Shown in pieces: positions 14,464 through 21,753 of a stretch of 27,862 nt of DNA. Each line of letters starts with the position of its first letter. The stretch's first letter is position 1. The DNA lies in contig DASTIS010000241.1 in NCBI GenBank assembly GCA_035717365.1, positions 1-27,862 of the forward strand. Reading direction: 5' to 3'. This DNA is from 66-474 sp035717365 (GTDB lineage: Bacteria; Pseudomonadota; Gammaproteobacteria; Xanthomonadales; Rhodanobacteraceae). The notes beneath the pieces are model-generated. The model saw nothing but the letters and a program-made list of their open reading frames with translations, did not search any database and was not told the origin of the DNA. The translations under genes and the position numbers were made by a program.

Positions 14464-15516
14464 CTAGACACCATGAACTGCATCCACCAGCACCGCGACG
14501 TGTTCCGGATCGATGTCGGGCGTGATGCCGTGGCCGAGGTTGAACACATGGCCGGGGTGCGGCCCGAACTCTCCGAGCACGCGTTGTACTTCGCGCCGGA
14601 TCACGTCAGGCGACGCCAGCAACGTGGCGGGATCGAGGTTGCCCTGCAGCGCCACGCGATCGCCGACGCGGCGGCGTGCCTCGTCCAGCGTGATCGTCCA
14701 GTCGAGCCCGAGCGCCGCACAGCCGGTGTCGGCGAGCGCTTCGAGGCTGGCGTTGGCACCTTTCGAGAACAGGATCAGCGGCACGTCGCTGGCGCGCGGA
14801 TCGCGGCGCAGCGATTCGGCGATCTGCGCGAGGTAGCGTTGCGAGAATTCCAGGAACATCGCCGGCGCCAGCATGCCGCCCCAACTGTCGAACACCATCA
14901 GCGCCTGCGCACCGGCCGCGGCCTGTGCGGCGAGGTACGCGGCGACCGCGCGCGCGTTGACGTCCAGCAGCGCGTGCATCGCGGCGGTTTCGTCCAGTGC
15001 AAACGCCTTGACCCGGGCGAAGTCGCGCGAGCCCTGGCCCTCGACCATGTAACACGCCAGCGTCCATGGGCTGCCGGCGAAGCCGATCAGCGGCACCCGA
15101 CCGTCGAGTTCGCGCCGGCACAGCCGCACCGCATCCGTCACGTAGCGCAAGGATTGTTCGGGATCGGGTACGCCGAGTTTCGCGATGTCGGCGGCGCTGC
15201 GCAGCGGGTGCCGCAACTTCGGGCCTTCGCCTTCGACGAAGTGCAGGCCCAGCCCCATCGCATCGGGCACGGTGAGGATGTCGGAAAACAGGATCGCGGC
15301 GTCGAGGTCGAAACGTTCGATCGGCTGCAGCGTGACCTTGCAGGCGAGTTCCGGCGTCTGCGCGAGCGCGAGGAAACTGCCGGCACGTTCGCGGGTGGCG
15401 CGGTACTTGGGCAAGTAACGCCCGGCCTGGCGCATGATCCACACCGGCGTGGCATCGACGGGTTGCCGGCGCAACGCGCGCAGGAAACGGTTGCCGCGAT
15501 TGGACTCGTCAACCAT
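14464..15516 (-). CDS. hemE: uroporphyrinogen decarboxylase
   Basis: Decarboxylates uroporphyrinogen III to coproporphyrinogen III in heme synthesis (cytoplasmic). 350 aa, normal length. Both family signatures are present: PVWIMRQAGRYLPKYR (about 24–39) and GFAGSPWTLACYMVEGQG (about 144–161). The Asp-containing substrate site lies in AAILFSDILTVPDAMG, and LGLDWTITLDEARRRVG and ALQGNLDPATLLA follow. Start ATG 15516 overlaps the stop of the upstream WGR-type gene by 8 nt; an AGGGAG is about 12 nt upstream, inside that gene. It is the last gene of the aroK–aroB–WGR–hemE run before a composite repeat and trpS. Heme made here would also serve KynA, but that is only a pathway link. Confidence 0.97.
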   Translation of the reverse strand: MVDESNRGNRFLRALRRQPVDATPVWIMRQAGRYLPKYRATRERAGSFLALAQTPELACKVTLQPIERFDLDAAILFSDILTVPDAMGLGLHFVEGEGPKLRHPLRSAADIAKLGVPDPEQSLRYVTDAVRLCRRELDGRVPLIGFAGSPWTLACYMVEGQGSRDFARVKAFALDETAAMHALLDVNARAVAAYLAAQAAAGAQALMVFDSWGGMLAPAMFLEFSQRYLAQIAESLRRDPRASDVPLILFSKGANASLEALADTGCAALGLDWTITLDEARRRVGDRVALQGNLDPATLLASPDVIRREVQRVLGEFGPHPGHVFNLGHGITPDIDPEHVAVLVDAVHGV

Positions 15517-15766
15517 GTGGCGCGTCGACTCCCTGGGTGATCATCACCTTGAATCCCCGCTTCAGCTGGTTGTCGCGCGCGTGTTCGAAGGCGGTCAGCG
15601 CGGCGTCGCGGTCGAGGTACACCTCGCGTTTCAGCGTCGCGCGCCCACCCTCGGTGCCGGATTCGCGGTACAGAGTCCAGCCGCCGAGCAGGTCCTGCTC
15701 CAGCGCGATGCGACAGTAGCGCGGCTGGGCGTTGCTGCCGGGTGGCGTTTGCATGTAAAGATGCAT
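15509..15766 (-). CDS. small WGR-domain-like protein
   Basis: 85 aa, function unknown. After a short polar N-terminus (MHLYMQTPPGSN) the whole protein is one WGR-like domain: PRYCRIALEQDLLGGWTLYR, then GGRATLKREVYLDRDAA, then EHARDNQLKRGFKV. The domain is named for a Trp-Gly-Arg motif; here the position reads RESGTEGGRA, so the Trp is Ser although the following Gly and Arg stay. In PARP-type proteins WGR binds nucleic acid; free-standing small copies are known in Proteobacteria without assigned role. Start ATG 15766 is tentative: neither it nor the Met at 15754 has a clear ribosome site, and a longer frame runs through repeat DNA. It overlaps hemE by 8 nt and follows aroB after a repeat, so it is probably co-expressed with hemE. 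Confidence 0.75.
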   Translation of the reverse strand: MHLYMQTPPGSNAQPRYCRIALEQDLLGGWTLYRESGTEGGRATLKREVYLDRDAALTAFEHARDNQLKRGFKVMITQGVDAPHG

Positions 15767-15795
15767 TGGTAAATTGTACGTGAGTCGCGTCGCGG

Positions 15796-15875
15796 CATCC
15801 CCCCGCGACTTCGTCGCGACCCCCTTCGTTCCGAAGGGGGTATGCCGAATCGCGCGCAGCGCGAGAGGGGGATGG
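15796..15875. repeat. palindromic repeat (CATCCCCC…GGGGGATG) between aroB and the WGR gene
   Basis: The outer arms CATCCCCCC and GGGGGATG are complementary. Inside is a perfect 9-bp hairpin CCCCCTTCG-TTC-CGAAGGGGG (15820–15840), flanked by CGCGAC/GTCGCG and CGCGC/GCGCG stems. In either direction it would form a strong RNA structure, so it may partly separate aroKB from WGR–hemE expression. Confidence 0.7.
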
Positions 15876-15900
15876 TTCTCGGGCGCGCGTAAACGCCAAG

Positions 15901-17028
15901 CTAGGCAAGTATGGTGCGGATCATGTCGGCATCGACGTTGTCGGCGATTTGCGCGCGTCCGATCCCGCGCCACAGGATCAGGCGCAATGCGCCGACCCGA
16001 TTTTTCTTGTCGAGTTGCATGCGCGTCAGCAATGCGTCGGAGTCGATGCCTGCAGGCGGCGAAGTCGGCAACCCGAGGCGCTGCAACAGCCCATGCAGAC
16101 GTTGCGCGTCGGTGTCGCTGGCCAGCCCGAGGCGCGTCGAAAGCCGCGCCGCGAGAACCATGCCGATCGCGATCGCTTCGCCGTGCAGCAGCGCGCCGTA
16201 GCCGGTTTCGGCCTCGATTGCGTGGCCGAAGGTATGCCCGAAATTGAGCAACGCGCGCTCACCCGCCTCGCGCTCGTCGCGCGCCACCACGCCGGCCTTG
16301 AAACGGCAGCAGGTCGCGATCGTGTGGGTCAGCGCGTCCGCGTCGCGCGCGAGCAGGGCGTCGGCGTGCGCCTCCAGCCACGCGAAGAAATCCGCGTCGC
16401 CGATGCATGCGGTCTTGATCACTTCCGCCAGCCCCGCGTGCAGTTCGCGTTCGGGCAGCGTCGCCAGCGTATCGAGGTCGGCGATCACCGCGCGAGGCTG
16501 GTGGAAGGCTCCGATCAGGTTCTTGCCGGCCGGGTGGTCCACGCCGGTCTTGCCGCCCACGGAGGCATCGACCATCGCCAGCAGCGTGGTCGGAACCTGG
16601 ACGAAATCGATGCCGCGCATCCAGCATGCCGCCGCAAAGCCCGCAATATCTCCGACCACGCCGCCGCCCAGCGCCAGCACGCAGGCGTCACGGGTCGCGC
16701 CGAGTTGCGCCAGCGCGTCGAAAACTTGCGCGGCGGCTGCGAGGTTCTTGTGCGCTTCGCCGGCGGGCAGTACCAGGGTATCGATGCGCAGGACGCGTGC
16801 CGGATCCTCACCCGCTCTGCGGACACCTCCGCCCGTTGGGAGAGGGATTCTTTCCAGCGCATCGCGGAGTCGCTGCGCGTACAGCGGCGCGACGTGGCTG
16901 TCGCTGACGATCAGTCCGTGCGTACCGCGGATCGCATCGGACCATGCCGTGGCGTCGTCCAGCAGGCGCGGCCCGATCCGGACCGGATAGCTCCGTCCAG
17001 GCACGTCCACTTCGATCCGGGTGGTCAC
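15901..17028 (-). CDS. aroB: 3-dehydroquinate synthase with an inserted loop
   Basis: Second step of the shikimate pathway: DAHP to 3-dehydroquinate, NAD+- and metal-dependent. 375 aa. Family motifs: LALGGGVVGDIAGFAAA (118–134), VPTTLLAMVDASVGGKTGV (145–163), HPAGKNLIGAFHQP, metal ligands E202 (AEVIK), a His in GHTFGHAIEAE and H282 (LHGEAIAIG). Between LRDALE and LVLPAGE there are 25 residues where E. coli AroB has 8, i.e. 17 extra. This stretch (IPLPTGGGVRRAGED) is encoded by what looks like an intergenic palindromic repeat. All catalytic motifs remain intact, so the enzyme is probably active. The start is GTG 17028, which overlaps the aroK stop by 4 nt (GTGA), so translation is coupled to aroK. 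Confidence 0.95.
   Translation of the reverse strand: MTTRIEVDVPGRSYPVRIGPRLLDDATAWSDAIRGTHGLIVSDSHVAPLYAQRLRDALERIPLPTGGGVRRAGEDPARVLRIDTLVLPAGEAHKNLAAAAQVFDALAQLGATRDACVLALGGGVVGDIAGFAAACWMRGIDFVQVPTTLLAMVDASVGGKTGVDHPAGKNLIGAFHQPRAVIADLDTLATLPERELHAGLAEVIKTACIGDADFFAWLEAHADALLARDADALTHTIATCCRFKAGVVARDEREAGERALLNFGHTFGHAIEAETGYGALLHGEAIAIGMVLAARLSTRLGLASDTDAQRLHGLLQRLGLPTSPPAGIDSDALLTRMQLDKKNRVGALRLILWRGIGRAQIADNVDADMIRTILA
16802..16850. repeat. repeat-like element inside the aroB coding region
   Basis: Reads GGATCCTCACCCGCTCTGC, a perfect 5-bp hairpin (GCGGA-CACC-TCCGC, 16819–16832), then CCGTTGGGAGAGGGATTC. It matches from memory the common Xanthomonadales intergenic repeat of the form CTCACCCGCCCTTCGGGCA followed by a CTCTCCC/GGGAGAGGG palindrome; a second, diverged copy appears at 24488–24528. 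It sits in frame and accounts for the 17 extra residues of AroB (net 51 nt). Confidence 0.6.
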
Positions 17029-17576
17029 GCGGGGGCCCCGGGTGCCGGCACGCGTTGCCAGTGCTGCTCGACCAGGGCGGCGATGCGCGTGGCAGCGTGC
17101 CGGCACGACTCGCCGGCACTGGGGACCGTGAGGTCGGCGAGTTCGCGGTACAGCGGGTCGCGCTTGCGCGCGAGTTCGACCAGGCGTTCGCGGCGGTCGG
17201 GTGCGTCGAGCAACGGACGCTTGCGATCGCGCACGAGGCGGCGAAGCTGCTGCTCGACGCTGGTTTCCAGCCACAATACGAATCCGCGTTCGCGCAGCAG
17301 CGCGTGGTTGGCGGGCATCAACACCGCGCCGCCGCCGGTGGCGAGCACGATGCCCGGACGCGCGCTCAGCTCGGCCAGCAGGTCGGACTCGCGGCGGCGG
17401 AAGCCTGCCTCGCCCTCGATGTCGAAGATGGTCGCCACGCTCGCGCCGGTGCGCTCCTCGACCGATGCGTCGAGGTCGATGCACGGCATGCCGAAATGCT
17501 GCGCGAGCCGGCGTCCGATGCTGGACTTTCCTGCCCCCATCGGGCCGATCAGGAAAAGGTTGGGCGAAGGGTTCAT
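17025..17576 (-). CDS. aroK: shikimate kinase
   Basis: Phosphorylates shikimate to shikimate-3-phosphate using ATP. 183 aa, family length. The P-loop is GPMGAGKSS (11–19), the substrate-binding Asp lies in CIDLDASVEERTG (32–44), R60 is in EAGFRRRES, the GGG shikimate-binding turn is ATGGGAVL (79–86), and the lid is VRDRKRPLL (115–123). Start ATG 17576 gives MNPSPNLFLIGPMG; the frame upstream of it runs through repeat DNA. Its stop overlaps the aroB GTG. The upstream neighbour ilvE is 205 bp away across a palindromic repeat, so aroKB may have its own promoter in that gap, though none was convincingly seen. Confidence 0.96.
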   Translation of the reverse strand: MNPSPNLFLIGPMGAGKSSIGRRLAQHFGMPCIDLDASVEERTGASVATIFDIEGEAGFRRRESDLLAELSARPGIVLATGGGAVLMPANHALLRERGFVLWLETSVEQQLRRLVRDRKRPLLDAPDRRERLVELARKRDPLYRELADLTVPSAGESCRHAATRIAALVEQHWQRVPAPGAPA

Positions 17577-17638
17577 CGTTCCGATCACTTCGGCTGCAGC
17601 CGCAAAGCCATGATTCGATGCGGAATGTTCAATTCGAG

Positions 17639-17740
17639 TCCGTTCGCGTCGAGCGTAGTGAGCACGGCGGACGAAGTCGAAGTGCTGCGCCACGGTCCTT
17701 CGACTTTGGCGCTTCGCGCCCGCGCCCGGGGACGAACGGA
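17639..17740. repeat. full palindromic element between ilvE and aroK
   Basis: The outer ends TCCGTTCG (17639) and CGAACGGA (17733) are perfectly complementary. An inner pair AAGTCGAAG (17674) and CTTCGACTT (17698) gives a 9-bp stem. The left half carries GAGCGTAG, as does the half-element at 811–860. It corresponds to the well-known Xanthomonadales repeat with TTCGAC…GGACGAACGG ends (from memory). The remainder of the 205-bp gap shows no gene. Confidence 0.7.
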
Positions 17741-17781
17741 TTGTGGAATCTGCCCCGCCGCCGACCACAGTGACGATCGCG

Positions 17782-18702
17782 CTACAGCGGCTCCAGCCAC
17801 CCCCACTTGTCCTCGGTGCGTCCCTCGAACAATCCGAAGTACCAGTCCTGGATCCTGCGGGTGAGCGGCCCGGCGTCGCCCACGCCGACCTGTTTGCCGT
17901 CCACGGAGCGGATCGGCGTGACTTCGGCCGCGGTCCCGCACATGAAGATCTCGTCGGCGAGGTACAGGTACTCGCGCGGCAGGTCGCGTTCGATGACTTC
18001 CACGCCGTGGTCGCGCGCCATCGTGACGATCGAGTCGCGGGTGATTCCGTTCAACAGCGCGGCGCTGACCGGCGGCGTGTGCAGCGCCCCGTCGATCACC
18101 AGGAACAGGTTTTCGCCTGCGCCCTCGCTCAACAATCCGGTGGATGCCAGCGCAATGCCTTCGCCGAAGCCGCGCTGGCGCGCCTCGCGCGCGATCAATT
18201 GGCCGGAGAGATAGTTGCCGCCGGCCTTGGCGCCGGACGGAATGGTGTTGGGGGCGCAGCGCTGCCAGCTCGACACGCACGCGGTGATGCCGTGCTCCAG
18301 CGCCTCCGGGCCGAGGTACGGGCCCATCGGCCAGCCGGCGACCACGACGTCGACCGGTGTCTCTGCCGACAACCCGAATCCGCCGAGCCCGCGGTACGCG
18401 CACGGCCGCAGGTAGGCCTGGTCGAGTCCGTTGCGCTTGACGACCTCGCGGCACGCGGCGGTGGTTTCCTCGATCCCGTACGGCACCACCATGTCGTAGA
18501 TCTTCGCCGAGTTGTACAGGCGCTTCATGTGCGCCGCGAGCCGGAAAATCGCGCCGCCCGTGGGTGTCTTGTAGCAGCGGATGCCTTCGAACACCGACGA
18601 GCCGTATTGCAACCCGTGGGACATCACGTGCACCGTGGCGTCGGCCCAGGGTTTGATCGCGCCGTTGTGCCAGACCCACTCGGGATACTTTTGATCAGCC
18701 AT
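17782..18702 (-). CDS. ilvE: branched-chain amino-acid aminotransferase
   Basis: PLP enzyme that interconverts Leu/Ile/Val with their 2-oxo acids. 306 aa, the normal length of class IV IlvE. The PLP lysine is K159 in SGAKAGGNYL, the same number as in E. coli. Other family blocks are HGLQYGSSVFEGIRCY (29–44), LRPCAYRG, EGAGENLFLV, NGITRDSIV and EIFMCGTAAEVTPI. Start ATG 18702 has GGAG 8 nt upstream; the frame extends further upstream only through repeat DNA. It is flanked by repeats on both sides and may be monocistronic. Its 2-oxo acid products are the substrates of a branched-chain dehydrogenase, which would fit a BCKDH role of the E1/E2 genes earlier in the window. Confidence 0.95.
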   Translation of the reverse strand: MADQKYPEWVWHNGAIKPWADATVHVMSHGLQYGSSVFEGIRCYKTPTGGAIFRLAAHMKRLYNSAKIYDMVVPYGIEETTAACREVVKRNGLDQAYLRPCAYRGLGGFGLSAETPVDVVVAGWPMGPYLGPEALEHGITACVSSWQRCAPNTIPSGAKAGGNYLSGQLIAREARQRGFGEGIALASTGLLSEGAGENLFLVIDGALHTPPVSAALLNGITRDSIVTMARDHGVEVIERDLPREYLYLADEIFMCGTAAEVTPIRSVDGKQVGVGDAGPLTRRIQDWYFGLFEGRTEDKWGWLEPL

Positions 18703-18805
18703 GTTTCGGCTCCGCTGAAAAGCGGAATGATAGCGGGTGCGCCTGTCGACGGCCGTTGTCTGTTCCGCTTGCGGGCAAGGTGAGAGGCGATGGCGTCGTC
18801 TGCAA

Positions 18806-18925
18806 ATCCTCCCCTTCAAGGGGAGGCGGCCGAAGGCCGAGCGCGTCGCGCTGGGTGGGAATGGGTCTGGACGCCACATTGAATAACCCACCGCCATCCC
18901 GACCTTCCCCCTGAAGGGGAAGGGG
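18806..18925. repeat. paired-hairpin repeat between xerD and ilvE
   Basis: The left hairpin is perfect, CCTCCCCTT-C-AAGGGGAGG (18808–18826); it is followed by GGCCGAAGGCC and GCGCGTCGCGC stems. The right hairpin is CCTTCCCC-CTGAA-GGGGAAGG (18903–18923). GGGTGGG and CCCACC face each other in the middle. Nothing else is visible in the 259-bp gap 18703–18961 apart from the ilvE ribosome site. It may terminate xerD transcripts. Confidence 0.7.
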
Positions 18926-18961
18926 CGAAGCCGCTTCGTCACCGGCGCGTCGCACGCCAGG

Positions 18962-19912
18962 CTACGCTCGCGGGTGGTGCTGTGAGTGCAGCCGCTTCAG
19001 CCCTTCGCGTGCGACCAGCGTGTAGATCTGGGTGGTCGACAGATTGCTGTGGCCGAGCAGCATCTGCAGCGCGCGCAGGTCGGCGCCGTGGTTGAGCAGG
19101 TGGGTCGCGAACGAATGCCGCAGCACGTGCGGCGAGATGCGTTTGGCCGCGATGCCGGCAGCGAGCGCGTGTTTCTTCACGATCGTCCACGCCATTTGCC
19201 GGGTCATGCCGCTGGCACGGTTGGACAGGAACAGCGCGGGAGCCTCCCGGCCCTTCGCGAGCGCGGGGCGCGCCTCGCGCAGGTAGCGGGTCAGCCAGTC
19301 CATGCAGGTTTCGCCGACCGGCACCAGGCGCTCCTTGCCGCCCTTGCCGGTGACCCGCAACACGCCCTGGCGCAGGTTCAGACCCGCCAAGGGCAAGGTC
19401 ACCAGTTCGCTGACGCGCAGGCCGCAGGCATACATCAGTTCCAGCATCGCGCGGTCGCGCACCCCCAACGGCGTGCCGGTGTCGGGGGCATCGAGGAGCG
19501 CTTCGATCTCGCGTTCGGCCAGCGCCTTGGGCAGGGTGCGCGGGAGTTTGGGGGTGTCGAGCAGCAGGGTGGGATCTTCGAAGCCGGCGTCGTGCCTCAC
19601 CTGTTCGGCGTAGAAGCGCCGCAGCGCGGTCAGCTCGCGCGCGGTGGTCCGCGCGCCGATGTTGGCCCGCGCGCGCGCCGAGAGATAACGAAACAGGTCC
19701 CCGCGGCTTGCGCCGAGCAGGCCGTGGGCGTGGCGACCGAGCCACGTGCCGCAGCGTTCCAGATCGCCGCGATAATCGGCCAGCGTCAGGTCGGCCAGTC
19801 CGTCGCGCGACCACACGCCTTCGAGGAACGCATCGATGGCGGCGCTGTCGCGTGGGTCGATGCCGGTTGCCGGATCGGTCATCATGGCATGCTGGCGTGC
19901 CCGTCTTTCCAT
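18962..19912 (-). CDS. xerD: tyrosine recombinase XerD
   Basis: Acts with XerC at dif to resolve chromosome dimers. 316 aa from ATG 19912. N-terminal SAM-like core-binding domain (about 20–110) and catalytic domain (about 125–316). Catalytic residues: R166 (ACGLRVSEL), K190 (VTGKGGKERLVP), H262 and R265 (PHVLRHSFATHLL), H288 (LLGHSNLSTTQ) and nucleophile Y297 (QIYTLV). The start at 19912 has GGGG 6 nt upstream; ATGATG at 19885 (MMTDPATG) is an alternative with a poorer ribosome site. Divergent from an RDD protein gene, with only 15 bp between the starts, so their promoters must overlap the opposite coding regions if both starts are right. Confidence 0.95.
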   Translation of the reverse strand: MERRARQHAMMTDPATGIDPRDSAAIDAFLEGVWSRDGLADLTLADYRGDLERCGTWLGRHAHGLLGASRGDLFRYLSARARANIGARTTARELTALRRFYAEQVRHDAGFEDPTLLLDTPKLPRTLPKALAEREIEALLDAPDTGTPLGVRDRAMLELMYACGLRVSELVTLPLAGLNLRQGVLRVTGKGGKERLVPVGETCMDWLTRYLREARPALAKGREAPALFLSNRASGMTRQMAWTIVKKHALAAGIAAKRISPHVLRHSFATHLLNHGADLRALQMLLGHSNLSTTQIYTLVAREGLKRLHSQHHPRA

Positions 19913-19927
19913 CGCAAGCCCCGATCC

Positions 19928-20377
19928 ATGTCCCTGACATCCGACTCAGCGAGCATTGCCCGGCCGGCGCCGTTGTGGCGCCGCTTCGCGTGCATGCTCT
20001 ACGACTTGCTGCCGTTGATCGGTTTGTGGATGGCCGCGGCCGCGTTGTGGGTCTGGGCATTTCACCGCGGCTACGACCTGCGGCACCCGGACCTCGCGAT
20101 GCGCGTGCTGCTGGACGTGTGGCTGCTGGCGGTCACCGCGGGCTATTTCGTGGTGTCGTGGACCCGGGTCGGCCAGACCATAGGCATGCGCGCGTGGAAG
20201 GTGAAGCTGGTGGACGCCGCCGGCGCGCGCATCGGCTGGCGCGTCGCGGTGCTGCGCTTCGTGCTGGCGCTGGTGTCGCTCGCGATCGTCGGGTGTGGAT
20301 TCTGGTACGCGTTGTTCGACGCGGACAAACGCACCTGGCACGACCGCGTGTGTGGAACGCGGATGGTCCGCCTCTGA
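19928..20377 (+). CDS. RDD-family membrane protein
   Basis: 149-aa inner-membrane protein of unknown molecular role. It shows the RDD pattern: an Arg in the first segment (PLWRRFACMLYDLLPLIGLW), an Asp-containing second segment (LLDVWLLAVTAGYFVVSWTR), the loop GQTIGMRAWKVKLVDAAG, a third hydrophobic segment (VLRFVLALVSLAIVGCGFW) and the C-terminal DADKRTWHDRVCGTRMV. Some RDD proteins in other bacteria have been linked to ion or osmolyte transport; nothing here decides that. Start ATG 19928 is set by family length; no strong ribosome site precedes it. It lies between xerD and lptG, an order I associate with Xanthomonadales. Confidence 0.88.
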   Translation: MSLTSDSASIARPAPLWRRFACMLYDLLPLIGLWMAAAALWVWAFHRGYDLRHPDLAMRVLLDVWLLAVTAGYFVVSWTRVGQTIGMRAWKVKLVDAAGARIGWRVAVLRFVLALVSLAIVGCGFWYALFDADKRTWHDRVCGTRMVRL

Positions 20378-20467
20378 CGTGGGCGTCGGGTTGGCGCGAC
20401 GTTTCCCACGCTCGCCATCCGGCGGAATCCCCATGCTCGTGATCCCGGCCAAAGCCCCAATCTCGTC

Positions 20468-20487
20468 ATCCCGGCGCAGGCCGGGAT
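20468..20487. repeat. ATCCCGGC/GCCGGGAT hairpin
   Basis: Perfect 8-bp stem with a GCAG loop in the RDD/lptG convergent gap. It belongs to the CGTCATCCCGGC family also seen (diverged) at 8613–8719. A partial copy (GTGATCCCGGCC) lies about 30 bp upstream. It may help terminate the RDD transcript. Confidence 0.6.
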
Positions 20488-20542
20488 CCAGTGTCTTGTC
20501 CGGCAACCGAGTCGGTATCTCCTTGGGTTCCGCTCGCACAGT

Positions 20543-20587
20543 CGCCACAGCCATGCGGCTCGACCTTCGGGCCGCAGGGATGTGGCG
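20543..20587. repeat. imperfect long hairpin in the RDD/lptG gap
   Basis: CGCCACA (20543–20549) pairs with TGTGGCG (20581–20587), and inside it TGCGGC (20554–20559) pairs with GCCGCA (20571–20576). Suitable as a terminator for either convergent gene; no T-tract. Confidence 0.5.
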
Positions 20588-20594
20588 AGCTTGA

Positions 20595-20612
20595 TCGCGC
20601 GCAGGCGCGCTC
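20595..20612. repeat. REP unit, inverted copy
   Basis: TCGCGCGCAGGCGCGCTC is the reverse complement of the REP core at 7518–7535. It lies 29 bp beyond the lptG stop. The rest of the 263-bp gap 20378–20640 holds no gene. Confidence 0.65.
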
Positions 20613-20640
20613 GCGTGGCGAGCGAGACCGCTTTTGCGCG

Positions 20641-21753
20641 CTACGCGCGGCGGTAGTACGCGACCGCGATCGCCAGCAGCAGCAACGGGGGAATCAGGTT
20701 CACCACCAACGGCGATGCGCCGAACACGGTGCCGGTGCTGACCACGGCGCGCTGCAGGAAATACCAGGCAATCGCCACGATCACGCCCAGGAACAGTCGT
20801 TTGCCGAGACCGCCCGAACGCAGCGTGCCGAACGCGAATGGCAACGCGGCCAGCACCAGCAACAAGGTGTCGATCGGGTAAAAGATGCGCGCCCACCAGG
20901 CATTCACATACACCCCCGGGTTCTGCCGGTTGGCACGCAGGTAGTCGATGTTGCGCGACAGGTCGCGCAGCGAGAGATATTCCGGATGCACCACCGAGGC
21001 CTCGAGCACCGCGGCGTCGAGGCTGGTCTGCCACGCCTGTTGCTTGTGGGTCGTGCTGAAGGCTCCGGCGGCCGAGATGCGGGTGTCGCGTACGTCGTGA
21101 AGCACCCACGACTTGCCCTCCTGCGTGGCCAGCTTGGCCCAGCGAAACGACGTCAGCTCGCTCGCGTCGTTGAACCCGAAGATCCGCACGTCGGCGAGTT
21201 CGACCTCGGGCCGGCCGTGCACGATGTGCACGAGCGCGGTCTTCGCATTGATGATGTCGTCACCATCGCGGGCCCAGCGGCCGCTGCCCTGGTGCATCCG
21301 CAATTGGCCGCCGCTGCGTTGCAACTGGATTTCCTGGGCGCGCTGTTCGCCCGCGGGTGCGGCGGTTTCACCGAGGACGAACACGCCGATCATCAGCACG
21401 CAAACCAGGCCGGTCACCGACAGGCTGATCCGCAACCTGGACATGCCGGCAGCGCGCAGCGCGGTGAGTTCGCCGCTGGCGGCCAGCGCCCCGACTCCCA
21501 CCAGGCCGCCGATCAACGCCGCGAACACGAACCACTGGTAGGCGCGCCTCGGAACGGTCAGCAGGATGTAGACGATCGCATTGCCGAGCGTGTAGCCGTC
21601 GTGGCCGATGTCGCCGATCTGGCCGGCGAGCTGGATGAAGGTGTCCAGGCCGATCAGCACCAGCCAGGTCAGCAGCAGGCCGCCGAGCACCGTACCCGCG
21701 ATCAGCAGGTCGGCGCGCTTGATCCGCAAGCGTGGCCGGAATCCGCCGTTCAC
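20641..21753 (-). CDS. lptG: LPS export ABC transporter permease LptG
   Basis: One of the two transmembrane subunits of LptB2FG, which extracts lipopolysaccharide from the inner membrane. 370 aa. Three N-terminal membrane segments (about 13–125, with LLLTWLVLIGLDTFIQLAGQ, WFVFAALIGGLVGVGALA and the coupling region ELTALRAAGMSRLRI), a periplasmic jellyroll-type domain, then three C-terminal segments (IFYPIDTLLLVLAALPFAFG, LFLGVIVAIAWYFLQRAVV, LVVNLIPPLLLLAIAVAYY). The start is GTG 21753, overlapping the lptF stop by 4 nt (GTGA), so the two are translationally coupled. The ELTALRAAGMS motif is the usual interaction site for the ATPase LptB, which is not in the window. Confidence 0.95.
   Translation of the reverse strand: MNGGFRPRLRIKRADLLIAGTVLGGLLLTWLVLIGLDTFIQLAGQIGDIGHDGYTLGNAIVYILLTVPRRAYQWFVFAALIGGLVGVGALAASGELTALRAAGMSRLRISLSVTGLVCVLMIGVFVLGETAAPAGEQRAQEIQLQRSGGQLRMHQGSGRWARDGDDIINAKTALVHIVHGRPEVELADVRIFGFNDASELTSFRWAKLATQEGKSWVLHDVRDTRISAAGAFSTTHKQQAWQTSLDAAVLEASVVHPEYLSLRDLSRNIDYLRANRQNPGVYVNAWWARIFYPIDTLLLVLAALPFAFGTLRSGGLGKRLFLGVIVAIAWYFLQRAVVSTGTVFGASPLVVNLIPPLLLLAIAVAYYRRA

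Noticed and set aside
15767..15973. Longer N-terminus for the WGR-like protein
   Set aside because: It would run through the palindromic repeat and overlap the aroB end; the resulting sequence is Arg-rich and unlike the family.
15949..17613. Plus-strand frame of 554 codons opposite aroB and aroK
   Set aside because: Shadow of aroB/aroK; no recognisable domain, and both real genes show all active-site residues.
17577..17768. Longer N-terminus for aroK
   Set aside because: The added 64 residues are translated repeat DNA and the P-loop would be displaced from its normal position near residue 11; ATG 17576 gives the usual length.
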